This document shows, piece by piece, positions 1 to 9,500 of a DNA stretch of 64,000 nucleotides. The stretch is taken from NCBI RefSeq assembly GCF_900142925.1, contig NZ_FRCN01000010.1:1-64000 (forward strand). The letters run 5' to 3'. The notes beneath the pieces were generated by a model, which did no database searches, was not told where the DNA came from, and saw only the letters and a program-made list of their open reading frames with translations. Position 1 is the first letter of the stretch, and the number at the start of each line of letters is the position of its first letter. A program made the position numbers and the translations under genes. Origin of the DNA: Chitinophaga sp. CF418. GTDB lineage: Bacteria > Bacteroidota > Bacteroidia > Chitinophagales > Chitinophagaceae.

Positions 1-195
1 AAGGCCGATAAGCGCCTAAAGACCAGCCGAGGAATCGCTAAACGTAAACAGCGTTGTTATGATGTTGAACCTGTGTTTGGTAATATCAAGCACAATCATC
101 ACTTTAAACGTTTTATGCTACGAGGCATTGAAAAAGTGACAATTGAGGCTGGATTATTGGCTCTGGCTCACAATTTAAGAAAGAAAACTGCATGA
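1..195 (+). mobile_element. IS1182-type transposase, C-terminal end (partial)
   Basis: An open frame enters from the left edge and stops with TGA at 193-195. The 64 visible residues contain VEPVFGNIKHNHHFKRF followed by GLLALAHNLRK. This is the closing part of a DDE transposase of the IS1182 type: the Glu in VEPVFGNIK is the expected third acidic residue of the catalytic triad. The rest of the element lies outside the window, so whether the copy is complete cannot be told. No terminal inverted repeat could be confirmed in the next 100 bases. It marks the left side of an AT-rich accessory segment. Confidence 0.85.
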
Positions 196-1240
196 GAAAG
201 AGCTGAAAGAGCCCAAAAACTTGTTCCCACCTCCCTAGGCCCTTCATATATTTTTACTGAATAAAATTAAGGCTCTGCATATATGCCCATGTGTATAGCG
301 CTATACAAAAGAAAAAACCGCCTCAATTATTATTGAGACGGCTTCTTTTTTTTTGCGGTGTCTTTTTATCAATATAGACGGACGTTTATAGATCCTAACC
401 CACTCTTAGTTGTCATGCTCTACTAACATTCGTTTCACACCGAAAAACATCGTATAGCAAGAAAGAGTTGACAGGATTCGAACCGCCTATTCCACTGATT
501 ATCCCCCCTAAGCCACCAAAACCTATTAAAGGATGGGCGATTGGATTCGAACCAGCTAATCTATTGTTTATCAATATTTTATCTGGCTGACATTTTTACA
601 GAAAGGCAAATGTCCGTTAGTTTTAACAAGAAGGATAAAATTTTAAAGCCAATTTGAGAGGATAGCGTATTTCCTCTATTCTTTTCGATTTTAATAATTC
701 TTGTTATTAAGTCTTCCTGCCCTCCAGTAAGATTAATTAGGTTCTCAGTTCTGTGCTGACACGGATGTAAATAATTGCTGTTGACATGACTTTCTCATAA
801 TAACGGAAAGTTTCACTAGAAAATCATTTTAAGAAAATTATATTGTTTGTTTGTGGTTTGGTCTCTTTGATAGGCTTTTTTAAAGCTTGATCTAGTTTCT
901 GCAACATCATAGTAGAGGCTTCATTTACACAACAATCAGAGCTATATTTTGACCAATTTAACATCTCAAAATCTCACTAACATCAAATTAACAAACTGGT
1001 TAACAATCAATTAACAGCCATACTAAGCACTAGCAGTATATTTACTTTAATTTGATTTAATGACATTATTTCAAACCAGCTACCATTAAAGATGTCCTAT
1101 ATGGAATCAATTTCGTCGGGAAGATATAGACCACTGCAGGTCGTCCTGGAAGGAGGAAAATAAATCTAGGATTGTCTCTAATCGTTTAGAGTTAATGAAA
1201 AGTTAAATACTCAATTTACTTAAAACTAAAATAGTATCAA
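196..1240. other. Gene-poor stretch after the IS end
   Basis: No convincing reading frame. It holds a hairpin terminator (318-354) and two copies of GGATTCGAACC (474-484 and 543-553). Read on the minus strand this is GGTTCGAATCC, the T-loop signature of a tRNA, but the flanks do not fold into a tRNA. The rest is AT-rich and unassigned. Confidence 0.5.
318..354 (+). terminator. Intrinsic terminator downstream of the transposase end
   Basis: A 10-bp stem (CCGCCTCAAT at 318-327 with ATTGAGACGG at 332-341, one mismatch), a 4-base loop and a T-rich run at 343-354. It reads on the plus strand after the transposase. Confidence 0.7.
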
Positions 1241-1906
1241 ATGTTTATGCATAATATTGCCTTAGAATCAGCTGGTGCCGCTGCTGCTACTGGTATTGAC
1301 TGGAAGGTAATTCTTGGAGCTATTGCAGCAAGCACCCTGACTAGTACTTTTATTTCTGCTATTATTAGCTGGAAGGACAAGCGTATTACTTACCGTGACG
1401 AGTACTATAAAAGAGTGATAAATAAGAGAATTGAAGCTTACGAGACCGTAGATAAACTTATGCAAATCTTCAAAAGAGTAGCTGCTAGATACATAGGTGA
1501 TACCCAAGTCAGATTGTATGCTTTTTTTATAGAACGATCAAATCCAGACGAGCCACATTCTATTAAAACAGTGCACCATGAAATTGGCAAGGTCCTCATG
1601 TTGAATAACTGGATCGATCATAGAATATCAGAGCATATATCACAAATAAACCAGGTCTTAAATCATATACTGATTACTGAGTTACAAAGTTCGAACTCTT
1701 GGTCCAGGGAGGACTACATCGAAATAGGAATAAGATATTACGCGAGACTCGACGAATTAAGAACCAAAATCGAAAATCGCGCAGGAATAGATTGGAACAA
1801 CCTACACAAGAAGAATGGAATAACGAATGGATACCAATATGAAGCGAGCGTTATCTACAAAATAAAGAGCAAGTTTATCAAGACGAAACCGTTGAAAATG
1901 CCATAG
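1241..1906 (+). CDS. Hypothetical protein with one N-terminal membrane segment
   Basis: A 221-residue protein I do not recognise. One hydrophobic stretch at about residues 20-45 (VILGAIAASTLTSTFISAII) is followed at once by Lys/Arg-rich sequence (KDKRITYRDEYYKR). This suggests an N-terminal anchor with the remaining ~175 residues in the cytoplasm. The soluble part is predicted mostly helical and charged, with no recognisable catalytic motif. The ATG at 1241 gives MFMHN; the ATG at 1247 is equally possible because no Shine-Dalgarno sequence decides. It stands alone between the IS end and an integrase relic, in DNA of low GC content, so it is probably a cargo gene. Confidence 0.6.
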   Translation: MFMHNIALESAGAAAATGIDWKVILGAIAASTLTSTFISAIISWKDKRITYRDEYYKRVINKRIEAYETVDKLMQIFKRVAARYIGDTQVRLYAFFIERSNPDEPHSIKTVHHEIGKVLMLNNWIDHRISEHISQINQVLNHILITELQSSNSWSREDYIEIGIRYYARLDELRTKIENRAGIDWNNLHKKNGITNGYQYEASVIYKIKSKFIKTKPLKMP

Positions 1907-2212
1907 GGTTGAAAACCACTATTACTGAACACCTGAAGCCATTACAGCGGATAATTAGCCGTGAGTAACATTCGAAGTCAAAGGCTCCTTAAATAACATT
2001 ACACAAATGTTATAATACATAACATGAAACTTAACTAATCCTCATCTTCACCGACCAATTTCCTCAAATCATCCATAAAATGCTCGAAAATTGTATTGAC
2101 AGGCCCACACCTGAAAGCCTTGTCTGACAAGGATTTCAACCTTCTCTATCATCAAGTTTGTAGCAATTTTTAAAAACGTTGACACTTTCGTTGGCACTTT
2201 AAATCTGGCTAC
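1907..2212. other. Gap with a short coding-like remnant
   Basis: No full gene. On the minus strand, codons ending at 2035 read FEHFMDDLRKLVGEDED then stop. This has the look of a real acidic C-terminus, but it has no start and only about 35 codons stay open. It may be the tail of a lost gene; the family is not recognised. Confidence 0.3.
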
Positions 2213-2916
2213 ATGAATCTCCTAAAAAATGGTTGTCGCTATAGCGACTTTAATTTCTTCCCAGATAACTGGAATACTACCCGAGCGTCTTTGAAAAAAA
2301 CCTGGCGGATAGAATATCGATTCTATGATCCGGAATTCAAGGAAAAATATCCTAAAGGCTATCCTAAGGTCATTAAAGCCAGGTTGAATCGTGTAAAAAC
2401 GCTGGAAGACAGACAACAGTTAATGCGTGAATTACGCGACCTTGAAAGAGATCTTCTGAAAACCAGGGGTACAATCCTATTTTAAACATCAAGGAAAAGC
2501 AGACCACGAATGAAGAAATATCCCAGCTGGTAGATCCGAAAACGCCATTTATCCAGGCATTGGAGATGGGATTGGATCTCAAAGTAATGGATCTGGAATC
2601 CAAGAAGGATATCAAAAATAAGCTTCCACATGTCAAAGCTGCAGCCGATGCAATAAAGCTGAACGGCGTACTATTATCAAACATGCCTATTAGAAGTATA
2701 CGAAAAAAACATATGCGCCTACTACTCAACAAGATCGGAAACAACAAAGGCGATAAATGGACCGCCAACAATTTCAACAGGTACCGCACAAACCTCCGTA
2801 CCATATTTATTGAGTTGGACGATTTGGAGGCAATTGAACTAAACCCCTTAGATGGAATTAGAAAGAGAAAGGGAATCAAAAAAGAACGTGAGGTACAATC
2901 ACAGGCATACAAATAA
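2213..2916 (+). pseudogene. Tyrosine site-specific integrase, frameshifted N-terminal relic
   Basis: Two adjacent frames form one ancestral protein. Residues from 2213 (start MNLLKNG) run to a stop at 2485. The sense continues in another frame from about 2463 (QGYNPILNIKEKQ), through PFIQALEMGLDLKV, to 2916. The order is an N-terminal arm-binding region, 'GYNPI', then a SAM-like core-binding domain ending in NPLDGIRKRKGIKKEREV. This is the usual layout of Bacteroidetes phage/ICE integrases just before the catalytic domain. The catalytic domain with its R..HxxR..Y residues is missing: stops follow 2916. The gene is therefore frameshifted and truncated, and cannot recombine DNA. It supports the view that 1-6 kb is a decayed integrated element. 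Confidence 0.7.
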
Positions 2917-3268
2917 TAATTAGATGAAATGAGTTTATTCAAGGCAGCATTACAAACAGGAAAAACAGTGCATAGCAAATGCATGCAATTAGGGTTCTTG
3001 CGTTCATAATCACAAGGTTAGGCGGAGCAGATAATAGCGACGATATAAATTTCAGCGCAATGGTTGCTGATGCGCAACTATACTTGTGATGGGTTAATAA
3101 CCAAGCTTATTAAGTTCTAATTGTCCCTGCTATAAAAAAGCAATGCGTGCTAACAAACAGCTTCAATACTAATTTACTCCATCCGGCTAGAATAGACAAA
3201 TTATTAACAAAATAGGGGATTTTTCCGGGGGGATAAGGCCTATGACCGCGCTCAACTAACCATAACAG
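2917..3268. other. Gap downstream of the integrase relic
   Basis: No gene seen. A short open stretch after the stop at 2916 (LDEMSLFKAALQTGK) may be further decayed integrase sequence. Nothing else is recognised. Confidence 0.35.
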
Positions 3269-4285
3269 ATGTTACAGTTTACACATAAGTGCAACCTTGA
3301 TGATGTTAAATCAAAAACACTAGTAATGCAAAAGTTTATAAGCAAATACAAGAATTACTTTGCAATCAGCTTAGTGTCTGTACTTGGGTTGTATCTTATG
3401 ATAAAAACTGTTGTTATGTTACCAACTGATCCTACAAAGGTAGCGCCTGGAGACATAAAGTATAAGTTCTTTATACTTCTTATCACTCTAACATTACTTT
3501 TGGTATCTTTCCTAGCGTGGTTCTTATTAAAATATTTAGAAGACAGGCCTACACGACTCGTCTATTATGATGGAACCAACAAAGAGAGTCCTTTTCATCT
3601 AAAGCTAGACATTGAAACTATATTGACCAATGCTTTGAAAAAATCGTTAATAGACGATGCTACTGGTGTACTACCGGAAGTAATTGAAAGCAGATTTCCA
3701 TCTATTAATCAAACTGATTCTCTTCAGAACGATTATATTGAGCAGCTCAGGTACGAAATTAAACACTCAAATAAGTTCAGTTCGATTATTAAATTAGAAA
3801 ACGAGTTGAAATCTCAAATATCCCGCTTAGTTAAAAATTCAAACCTCAATCTAGTGATTGGAATATTAACAACTGTGCTTGCCATGTCGTTTCTTGCGAT
3901 ATTCCTATACGGTCATACTAAAATGACGACATCCATCGAGTTAATTCAGTACTTCATACCAAGAGTCTCCACGGTTATATTTATCGAAGTTTTTTCTTTC
4001 TTTTTTCTGAAGTTGTATAAAAACAATCTCAGTGAGATCAAATACTTCCAAAATGAGATCACAAACTTAAACTTTAAACTTTGCGCATTGAAATCGGCCA
4101 TACAGCTTGGAGACAATCAAACAGCCGCAGCTATAATGTTGCAATTTGCTGCAACAGAAAGAAACTTCATTCTTCAAAAGGGACAAAGCACTGAGCGGCT
4201 GGAGCTTTTGAAGGTTGAGCACAAAGACAATAAAAACATCGCAGACTCAATAGTCAATGTAGTTAAAACAGCAAAGGAGAATTAG
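3269..4285 (+). CDS. Hypothetical four-pass membrane protein
   Basis: A 338-residue protein of unknown function. Two hydrophobic segments near the N-terminus (about residues 31-52 and 68-90) and two in the second half (about 194-216 and 230-250) suggest four membrane passes. They are separated by a charged, helical cytoplasmic region of about 100 residues and followed by an ~85-residue soluble tail that starts KLYKNNLSEIKYFQNEI. The helical tail could oligomerise. No catalytic motif is visible. The start could also be the ATG at 3326, which would still keep all four segments. It lies 171 bp upstream of another membrane protein on the same strand, in low-GC accessory DNA. A role as a membrane effector or anti-phage component is possible but is inference from context only. 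Confidence 0.6.
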   Translation: MLQFTHKCNLDDVKSKTLVMQKFISKYKNYFAISLVSVLGLYLMIKTVVMLPTDPTKVAPGDIKYKFFILLITLTLLLVSFLAWFLLKYLEDRPTRLVYYDGTNKESPFHLKLDIETILTNALKKSLIDDATGVLPEVIESRFPSINQTDSLQNDYIEQLRYEIKHSNKFSSIIKLENELKSQISRLVKNSNLNLVIGILTTVLAMSFLAIFLYGHTKMTTSIELIQYFIPRVSTVIFIEVFSFFFLKLYKNNLSEIKYFQNEITNLNFKLCALKSAIQLGDNQTAAAIMLQFAATERNFILQKGQSTERLELLKVEHKDNKNIADSIVNVVKTAKEN

Positions 4286-4456
4286 AGGCATAGTACAATA
4301 CGGATATAATTTACCGGATCCTTTTGTCCGGATTCTGAAATAAAGTTAAGCAGTGGCTAATGATGTGTGTTATCACGCGTAATAATATTCCGGATGTCCA
4401 AAATACGGGGCCAGATATCCAAAATGAGCTAAATTGAGGAAAATTCAAACCTATTT

Positions 4457-5824
4457 ATGCCTACACGCGAAATTGATGGAATTGAATACCAAGATTTAGT
4501 AATTGAGGATTGGTTGGAAAGTTTAGAAGCGCAACAATTCTATCATACTGAAACTAACCGATTGAAAGCAAAAAAGAAGTACTTAATCGGGACACTTGAT
4601 GTTAAATATTTTGTTCCGGCAGATTTTATATTGATTGCTTTTGAGGACTGCATATTTTCAGGTAAGGTTGTATTCCATAATCATAATTACGCGAAAGTCG
4701 AATTTAAGAACTGTGTGTTTGAAGACGATGTAAGGTTTGTTGGGGGGGATTTTAAAAAGCAGGTAATATTCAATGGTGGAAAAATTCAAGGTCGGTTTGA
4801 AATCATAAATGGAAATTTTGAAAGGATTGACTTGTCGATGAATTGTAATGAGGTTTACATCACAGGAGGGAAATTCACAAATTTTGCAATTAATAGTTTC
4901 GGGCATTCAGATTTGTTCAGTATAAATGATCTGGTTATTCTGAGTCAAGGGATCTCAGGGAATATCTCCATAAGTAGAATGAACATAGCTAGCACAAATC
5001 TGTGGGGAAACATCCATAAAGATGCTGAACTTTCATTTAAGAATATATCATTTACACATCTCAAGATAGAGGGTCTTTTTAATAATGGAAAACTGAGGTT
5101 TTTCGATTTGGTGCCGGTAAAGCGCAATACTGCGAAGCCATCCTTATTTATAATGAATTCAAATCTCTCTAAAACAGATTTTTTTAGCCTCCCAATTGAC
5201 AAACTTGAAAGATTTGAAATGTATAATAGCTTTTTTATCGATTGTACATTTGTGAATGTAACCTGGCCGGCTGAATTTGACACTGCGATGGATGGCGCTC
5301 ATTACTCTGCACTGCTAGACCGCAAAGAAATGTTTCGCCAGCTCAAATATTCTTATTCCAAACAGGGCGATTCTGTGATAGAGCATAAGTTTCACGGCCT
5401 TGAAATGGATATTTACCGGGAATATTTGAAACGAAAACGGCGCGACTTAAAGGACATAGGGAATTATAGCAAATGGAGAACGGATCGGCAAACATCAATT
5501 ATTTTATGGTTTAGTTCATGGAGTAGCAACTATGGCCAGAGCTTCAAAGCACCTCTATACACATTGCTAGCCGCCGGAGTTGTACTTTTTGCTGTGATGG
5601 TTACGTGTGGATTTATTCAAGGCTTCCAGGCGGGATTCCATTTTGATTTTTCCTGGCCACAAATATCCACAACAGCTGGTCATTTCTTCAGCTTTATAAA
5701 TCCGCTACGCAAGTACGAGGGTCAAGAATTAAATATCGGAGTACTCCTCGATTCAGTCATGAGGATTATAGCATCGTACTGCATTTACAATTTTATTCGG
5801 GCAACCCGGCGGTTTGTAAAGTAG
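4457..5824 (+). CDS. Beta-helix/pentapeptide-like protein with C-terminal two-TM channel-like domain
   Basis: 455 residues. Residues about 50-280 are a run of short repeats with regularly spaced F/C/V positions (FEDCIFSGKVVFHN, VEFKNCVFEDDVRF, VIFNGGKIQGRF), typical of pentapeptide-like right-handed beta-helices. Next comes a helical linker (MFRQLKYSYSKQGD, FHGLEMDIYREYLKRKRRDL) and then WFSSWSSNYGQSFKAPLYTLL. The tail has two hydrophobic segments (about 375-395 and 425-445) and ends with IRATRRFVK. Proteins with this order, a repeat front plus a K-channel-like pair of helices, occur in Bacteroidetes and have no settled function. It could act with the membrane protein just upstream. No signal peptide is visible, so the repeat part is probably cytoplasmic. 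Confidence 0.65.
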   Translation: MPTREIDGIEYQDLVIEDWLESLEAQQFYHTETNRLKAKKKYLIGTLDVKYFVPADFILIAFEDCIFSGKVVFHNHNYAKVEFKNCVFEDDVRFVGGDFKKQVIFNGGKIQGRFEIINGNFERIDLSMNCNEVYITGGKFTNFAINSFGHSDLFSINDLVILSQGISGNISISRMNIASTNLWGNIHKDAELSFKNISFTHLKIEGLFNNGKLRFFDLVPVKRNTAKPSLFIMNSNLSKTDFFSLPIDKLERFEMYNSFFIDCTFVNVTWPAEFDTAMDGAHYSALLDRKEMFRQLKYSYSKQGDSVIEHKFHGLEMDIYREYLKRKRRDLKDIGNYSKWRTDRQTSIILWFSSWSSNYGQSFKAPLYTLLAAGVVLFAVMVTCGFIQGFQAGFHFDFSWPQISTTAGHFFSFINPLRKYEGQELNIGVLLDSVMRIIASYCIYNFIRATRRFVK

Positions 5825-6193
5825 TCTCAATTTCCACGATAGTGATTTCATGTTCTTCATAGAGCACCTGCATCTTTACTTTCGACTGACTCCTCAACCT
5901 CGCTATATTTTCTTCTCTGATATTATAAAAGGGCGTAAAGTGGAACATCGGAAGAATGCAAACATGTTTTATTGAAACGATGCAAACATAAACCCTCATA
6001 TTGTTTTACCGAAGATGCCGGCTACAGAACGCCTACTTATAAAAAACAAAATCAACTGGAACGCTTAAAGAGTACCCAAAAAAATGGTATTTTTTTGAAA
6101 AACAGGGGTAGGCAACAAACACAACGGCGGGAACACCCAAAAGCACAAAAGCCGCACGTTTTGTGCGGCTTCTACGAAGGCATTTTATCCATG
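5825..6193. other. Gap with convergent terminator
   Basis: No convincing gene. Minus-strand codons across 5793-5950 read YNIREENIARLRSQSKVKM, which looks protein-like but has no family or start I can defend. The stretch also carries the terminator at 6143-6170. Confidence 0.35.
6143..6170 (-). terminator. Terminator of the Rhs/immunity operon
   Basis: A perfect 8-bp GC-rich stem, AGCCGCAC (6150-6157) with GTGCGGCT (6163-6170), and a 5-base loop. On the minus strand it is followed by TTTGTGCTTTT. It sits 24 bp beyond the stop of the small gene at 6194. Confidence 0.75.
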
Positions 6194-6541
6194 TTAGGGA
6201 TAATCACATTTCCATGGATATGTAAACGATTTTGGATCTACTTTAAGTGTTTCTAGCAATTGTAACAATTCTTCATCCGAGTTGAGATAGTAAAATTTTT
6301 TATCGAGATGTTCTTCCTGGTAGTAATCGTTCCTCTTATTATTCTCGTAGGTAATCTTTTCCATCTCAAATTGAACTGCCATGTAAATATAGTCCAGGTG
6401 TTCAGTACCAAATGGCTTTTTCTTTGTTTTACCAACTGCAATCCATCTGCGACGATCAGGGGTTGAAGCCGTCAATTCTGCAGCAATTTCACCGCCACTT
6501 CTCAGTCTATTGTAAATCGCTAATTCAAACTTATCTTTCAT
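6194..6541 (-). CDS. Putative immunity protein for the Rhs toxin
   Basis: A 115-residue acidic-basic cytoplasmic protein without signal peptide or membrane segment, and no family I can name. It begins only 4 bp after the stop codon of the large Rhs gene and is followed directly by a terminator, so the two are co-transcribed. A small gene placed immediately 3' of an Rhs gene with a variable C-terminus is, in established polymorphic-toxin systems, normally the specific immunity protein that binds and blocks the toxin domain. The assignment rests on position and size, not on a recognised motif. It contains RRRWIAVGKTKKKPFG and a helical acidic C-terminal half. Confidence 0.6.
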   Translation of the reverse strand: MKDKFELAIYNRLRSGGEIAAELTASTPDRRRWIAVGKTKKKPFGTEHLDYIYMAVQFEMEKITYENNKRNDYYQEEHLDKKFYYLNSDEELLQLLETLKVDPKSFTYPWKCDYP

Positions 6542-6545
6542 CTAT

Positions 6546-9500
6546 TTAAAAAAATATATAATAAACCAATTTTCTTGCAACTTCAATCTGGAGATGAAGT
6601 CTATCTCCGTGCGGATTGCCTATTCCATGCCCCATGAGCCTGCCTGGATTCGCTGGGTCCCATACATCATCCCAATGATATGTTCCATCTGTTTTACCAT
6701 AATAGGCCTTTACTTCGGCATCAGTCATTCCTGTTGTGTTTATATATCCTTCATGCATAAACATGCCCCTGTACAATTCCTCTGCCTCTGCCCGGCTTGC
6801 TACTGTTACCTCTGTCTCTCCTAGTTTTATTGCTTCCGCGGCCTGTTTAACCCGTATTGAGCTCCATTTGTATTCGGTAATCACCCTGCGAATCTTACCA
6901 CCAAGCTCTACCAGCTTCACACCGCTAAAACTAACATTGGGTGGAACACCATGCATTGGCACTCTATGACCGGTCAGGTTTCCCCGACGATCGATATATT
7001 GGTTTCCAAATGTCCGCTGGCCAAATAGAAAATCTTCAGCCCAGCTACGTGCTGTGGTTACTCTATAGTGAAAACCATAAGTTATACCAAACATCATCCG
7101 ATCAGAAAGATCTGACGCCCCACCATTAGGTGTAACTTTTATACCACTTATCCTTACTACATCAGTTTTCGGGTCAAAGTGATGCCATACCTTTGGTAAA
7201 AATGACATCAATGTTGTATCATCACCCAAAGGGTCTGACAATAACGCCGGGTTGTTAAACACATGATGGTAAGGTGTATTCTCGGGATGCCGTTCGCTTT
7301 CGGGATCAATTTGCTTCCACCTGCCAATTTGAGGATCAAAGGTACGGTAAAATGCATCATACTCATTTAGGTTTAAATCCGAGGTATGTTCGATACCATT
7401 GTATTCTAGCCTGTTTTTAGGATAGCGATTACCCGCCAATGCATAACTGGAAATCCCTACCATTGTCAACCCAAAAGGATAATAGTGAGTTTCTTCTAAC
7501 AAAGGACCACTACTTAATCCCAAAATCATGTTATCGAAGAGCACATCCTGTTGACTTTCATTGCTGGTATAAACATACAAAAATCCACTTTTTTCAATTG
7601 GCATCTTTTCAACTACCAACTCTTGCAATTCGTCTGCAACTTCCTTGACCTGCCTTACACCGCTGTTAGACTCAACCAGTTTGAAATTATCATCGAACAG
7701 AACGAAATTGAGGTATGCTTTGGGACGTCCAGAAGAAGGTGTCTCGCGACTTACCTCCTTTAAACGCTGGTAATCATTTGTATAAAAGTTCTCGTTAAAG
7801 GGAGTATTATTAAATGCGAGCTCAGAATTGTGTATATCCCCTCCTTTATTCGTAGCTAGTCCGAATGCTTTTACAAGATCTATCAACATGTCTTCGACAG
7901 GTACATTCTGTTTATTCTGCTCAGGTCTTTGGGATTTGTAGAAAGCTTTAGTATTGATTTTAACGGTATCTCCGGCCATAACTCTTAGGACAAGAGATGG
8001 CCCGATCTTTTTCCCTCCTGCTTTGGCATTCAACTTAGCAACAAATTTATTCTCTTTGGTAGTGGGATCATCCGGATAGCCTGATGGCTTATCTGCTCTA
8101 GATTCCTCAACATTACTGAATAGGGCGGTTTCTTCAGTTGCTGCTGCAACTTCCATTGTTGCAGCATACATACTAAAGTCACTTTGATCCGTCAGTACAG
8201 TTCGGACATTGCCCAAATTGTCCCTCTCAAAGTAATCAAAAGCATAAGTAATTGGCACTCCCGTCTTATAAACAGGGCGAATACGTCCTTCTGTATGGCT
8301 GATCAATTCTAAACTGTCCTGACGATAAACAAACAGACCATCATAATCAGTTACCATAGTTTTCGGAGTATTGCCCGTATTGTCCGTTACCATCTTAGAC
8401 AATCTGTTGCCTGTCGCATCATACTGATAGGTTATCTTTCCTTTACCATCAATAACTATCTCTACAGGAAGGTTCAGGTGATTATAGGTGACAGCACTGA
8501 CGTGCTTGTTAGAGTCTGCAACAATATTACCGTTTCCGTCATAAAAATAATCTCTTCCTGAATTCGTACCATTTAAAAAATCCCCAAGCTTTGCTGAAGC
8601 TGTTTTTGCGGGGTTTGGATCTGATATGGAATCCAGCTTGTTACTATTCTGACGATAACAATATGTCAGACGGTCAATGGTATCTGCTTTGGTTCCGATC
8701 ATGCCCTTCTGCCACATAGATCGAATATTGCCATTAGCATCGTATGTCAGATTACTGACAGTAAAATCTTTCTTATCCTGGCTCCAGTTGCCACCATTCT
8801 TTTGCGTAAAATCAGCCTTGATAAGACGACCTGCAGTATCATAACGATAACCATAAGCCCAGGCGCTATCTGCACGTGTTTTCCATTTAACACCAGCTAT
8901 ATTACCATTATATTGACTGGAATCGAATCCATAATCATAACTCAGCTCTAGCCCAAACCAATTGGATGTATTATTGCCATTGTTTACAAAATTTCTGTTG
9001 ATTCCCTGTAACCAGCCACGGATGTTATAAGAATAGTTCAAACTGTCGATCACTGCTCCTGAAGGAGTTACACCTAAACGTTTCAATCTTAACTGTCCTA
9101 ATTCATTATAATCATTTGCCACAACCAATCTCTCCAGTCCGGCATCATCATTCAGACGCTCTCTGATTGTAAGTAACCGGTCACTATGATCATAGGTCAT
9201 CTTTGTCAGTAGTGTACTCTGCGGCGTTATACTTTTAGGATTCTGATGGCGGAAGTAGGTCGCCAGCATCGCTCCGTTAAAATTATACAGTGTTGTCAGG
9301 ACGTCCTTGCCCCCGAAATTATTCTCGCTTATCATCTGAACAGAGCGCCCCTTCTCGTTATAATAATGAGTCGTAGTCAGCCACTTATCAGTACCCAATA
9401 CCCTTACTTTACTACCAGTTACCCTACCTGTAGTAATCTCACTGACTGGTGATCTGTCCGGATACTGGGCATCTGTAGCCTCCAATTTTCCAGTATCTGT

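Noticed and set aside
2373..2984. Minus-strand 203-residue frame over the integrase relic
   Set aside because: It is antisense to recognisable integrase sequence and has no family pattern, signal or ribosome site.
5972..6256. Plus-strand 94-residue frame
   Set aside because: It runs through the terminator hairpin at 6143-6170 and into the end of the immunity gene; composition is not protein-like.
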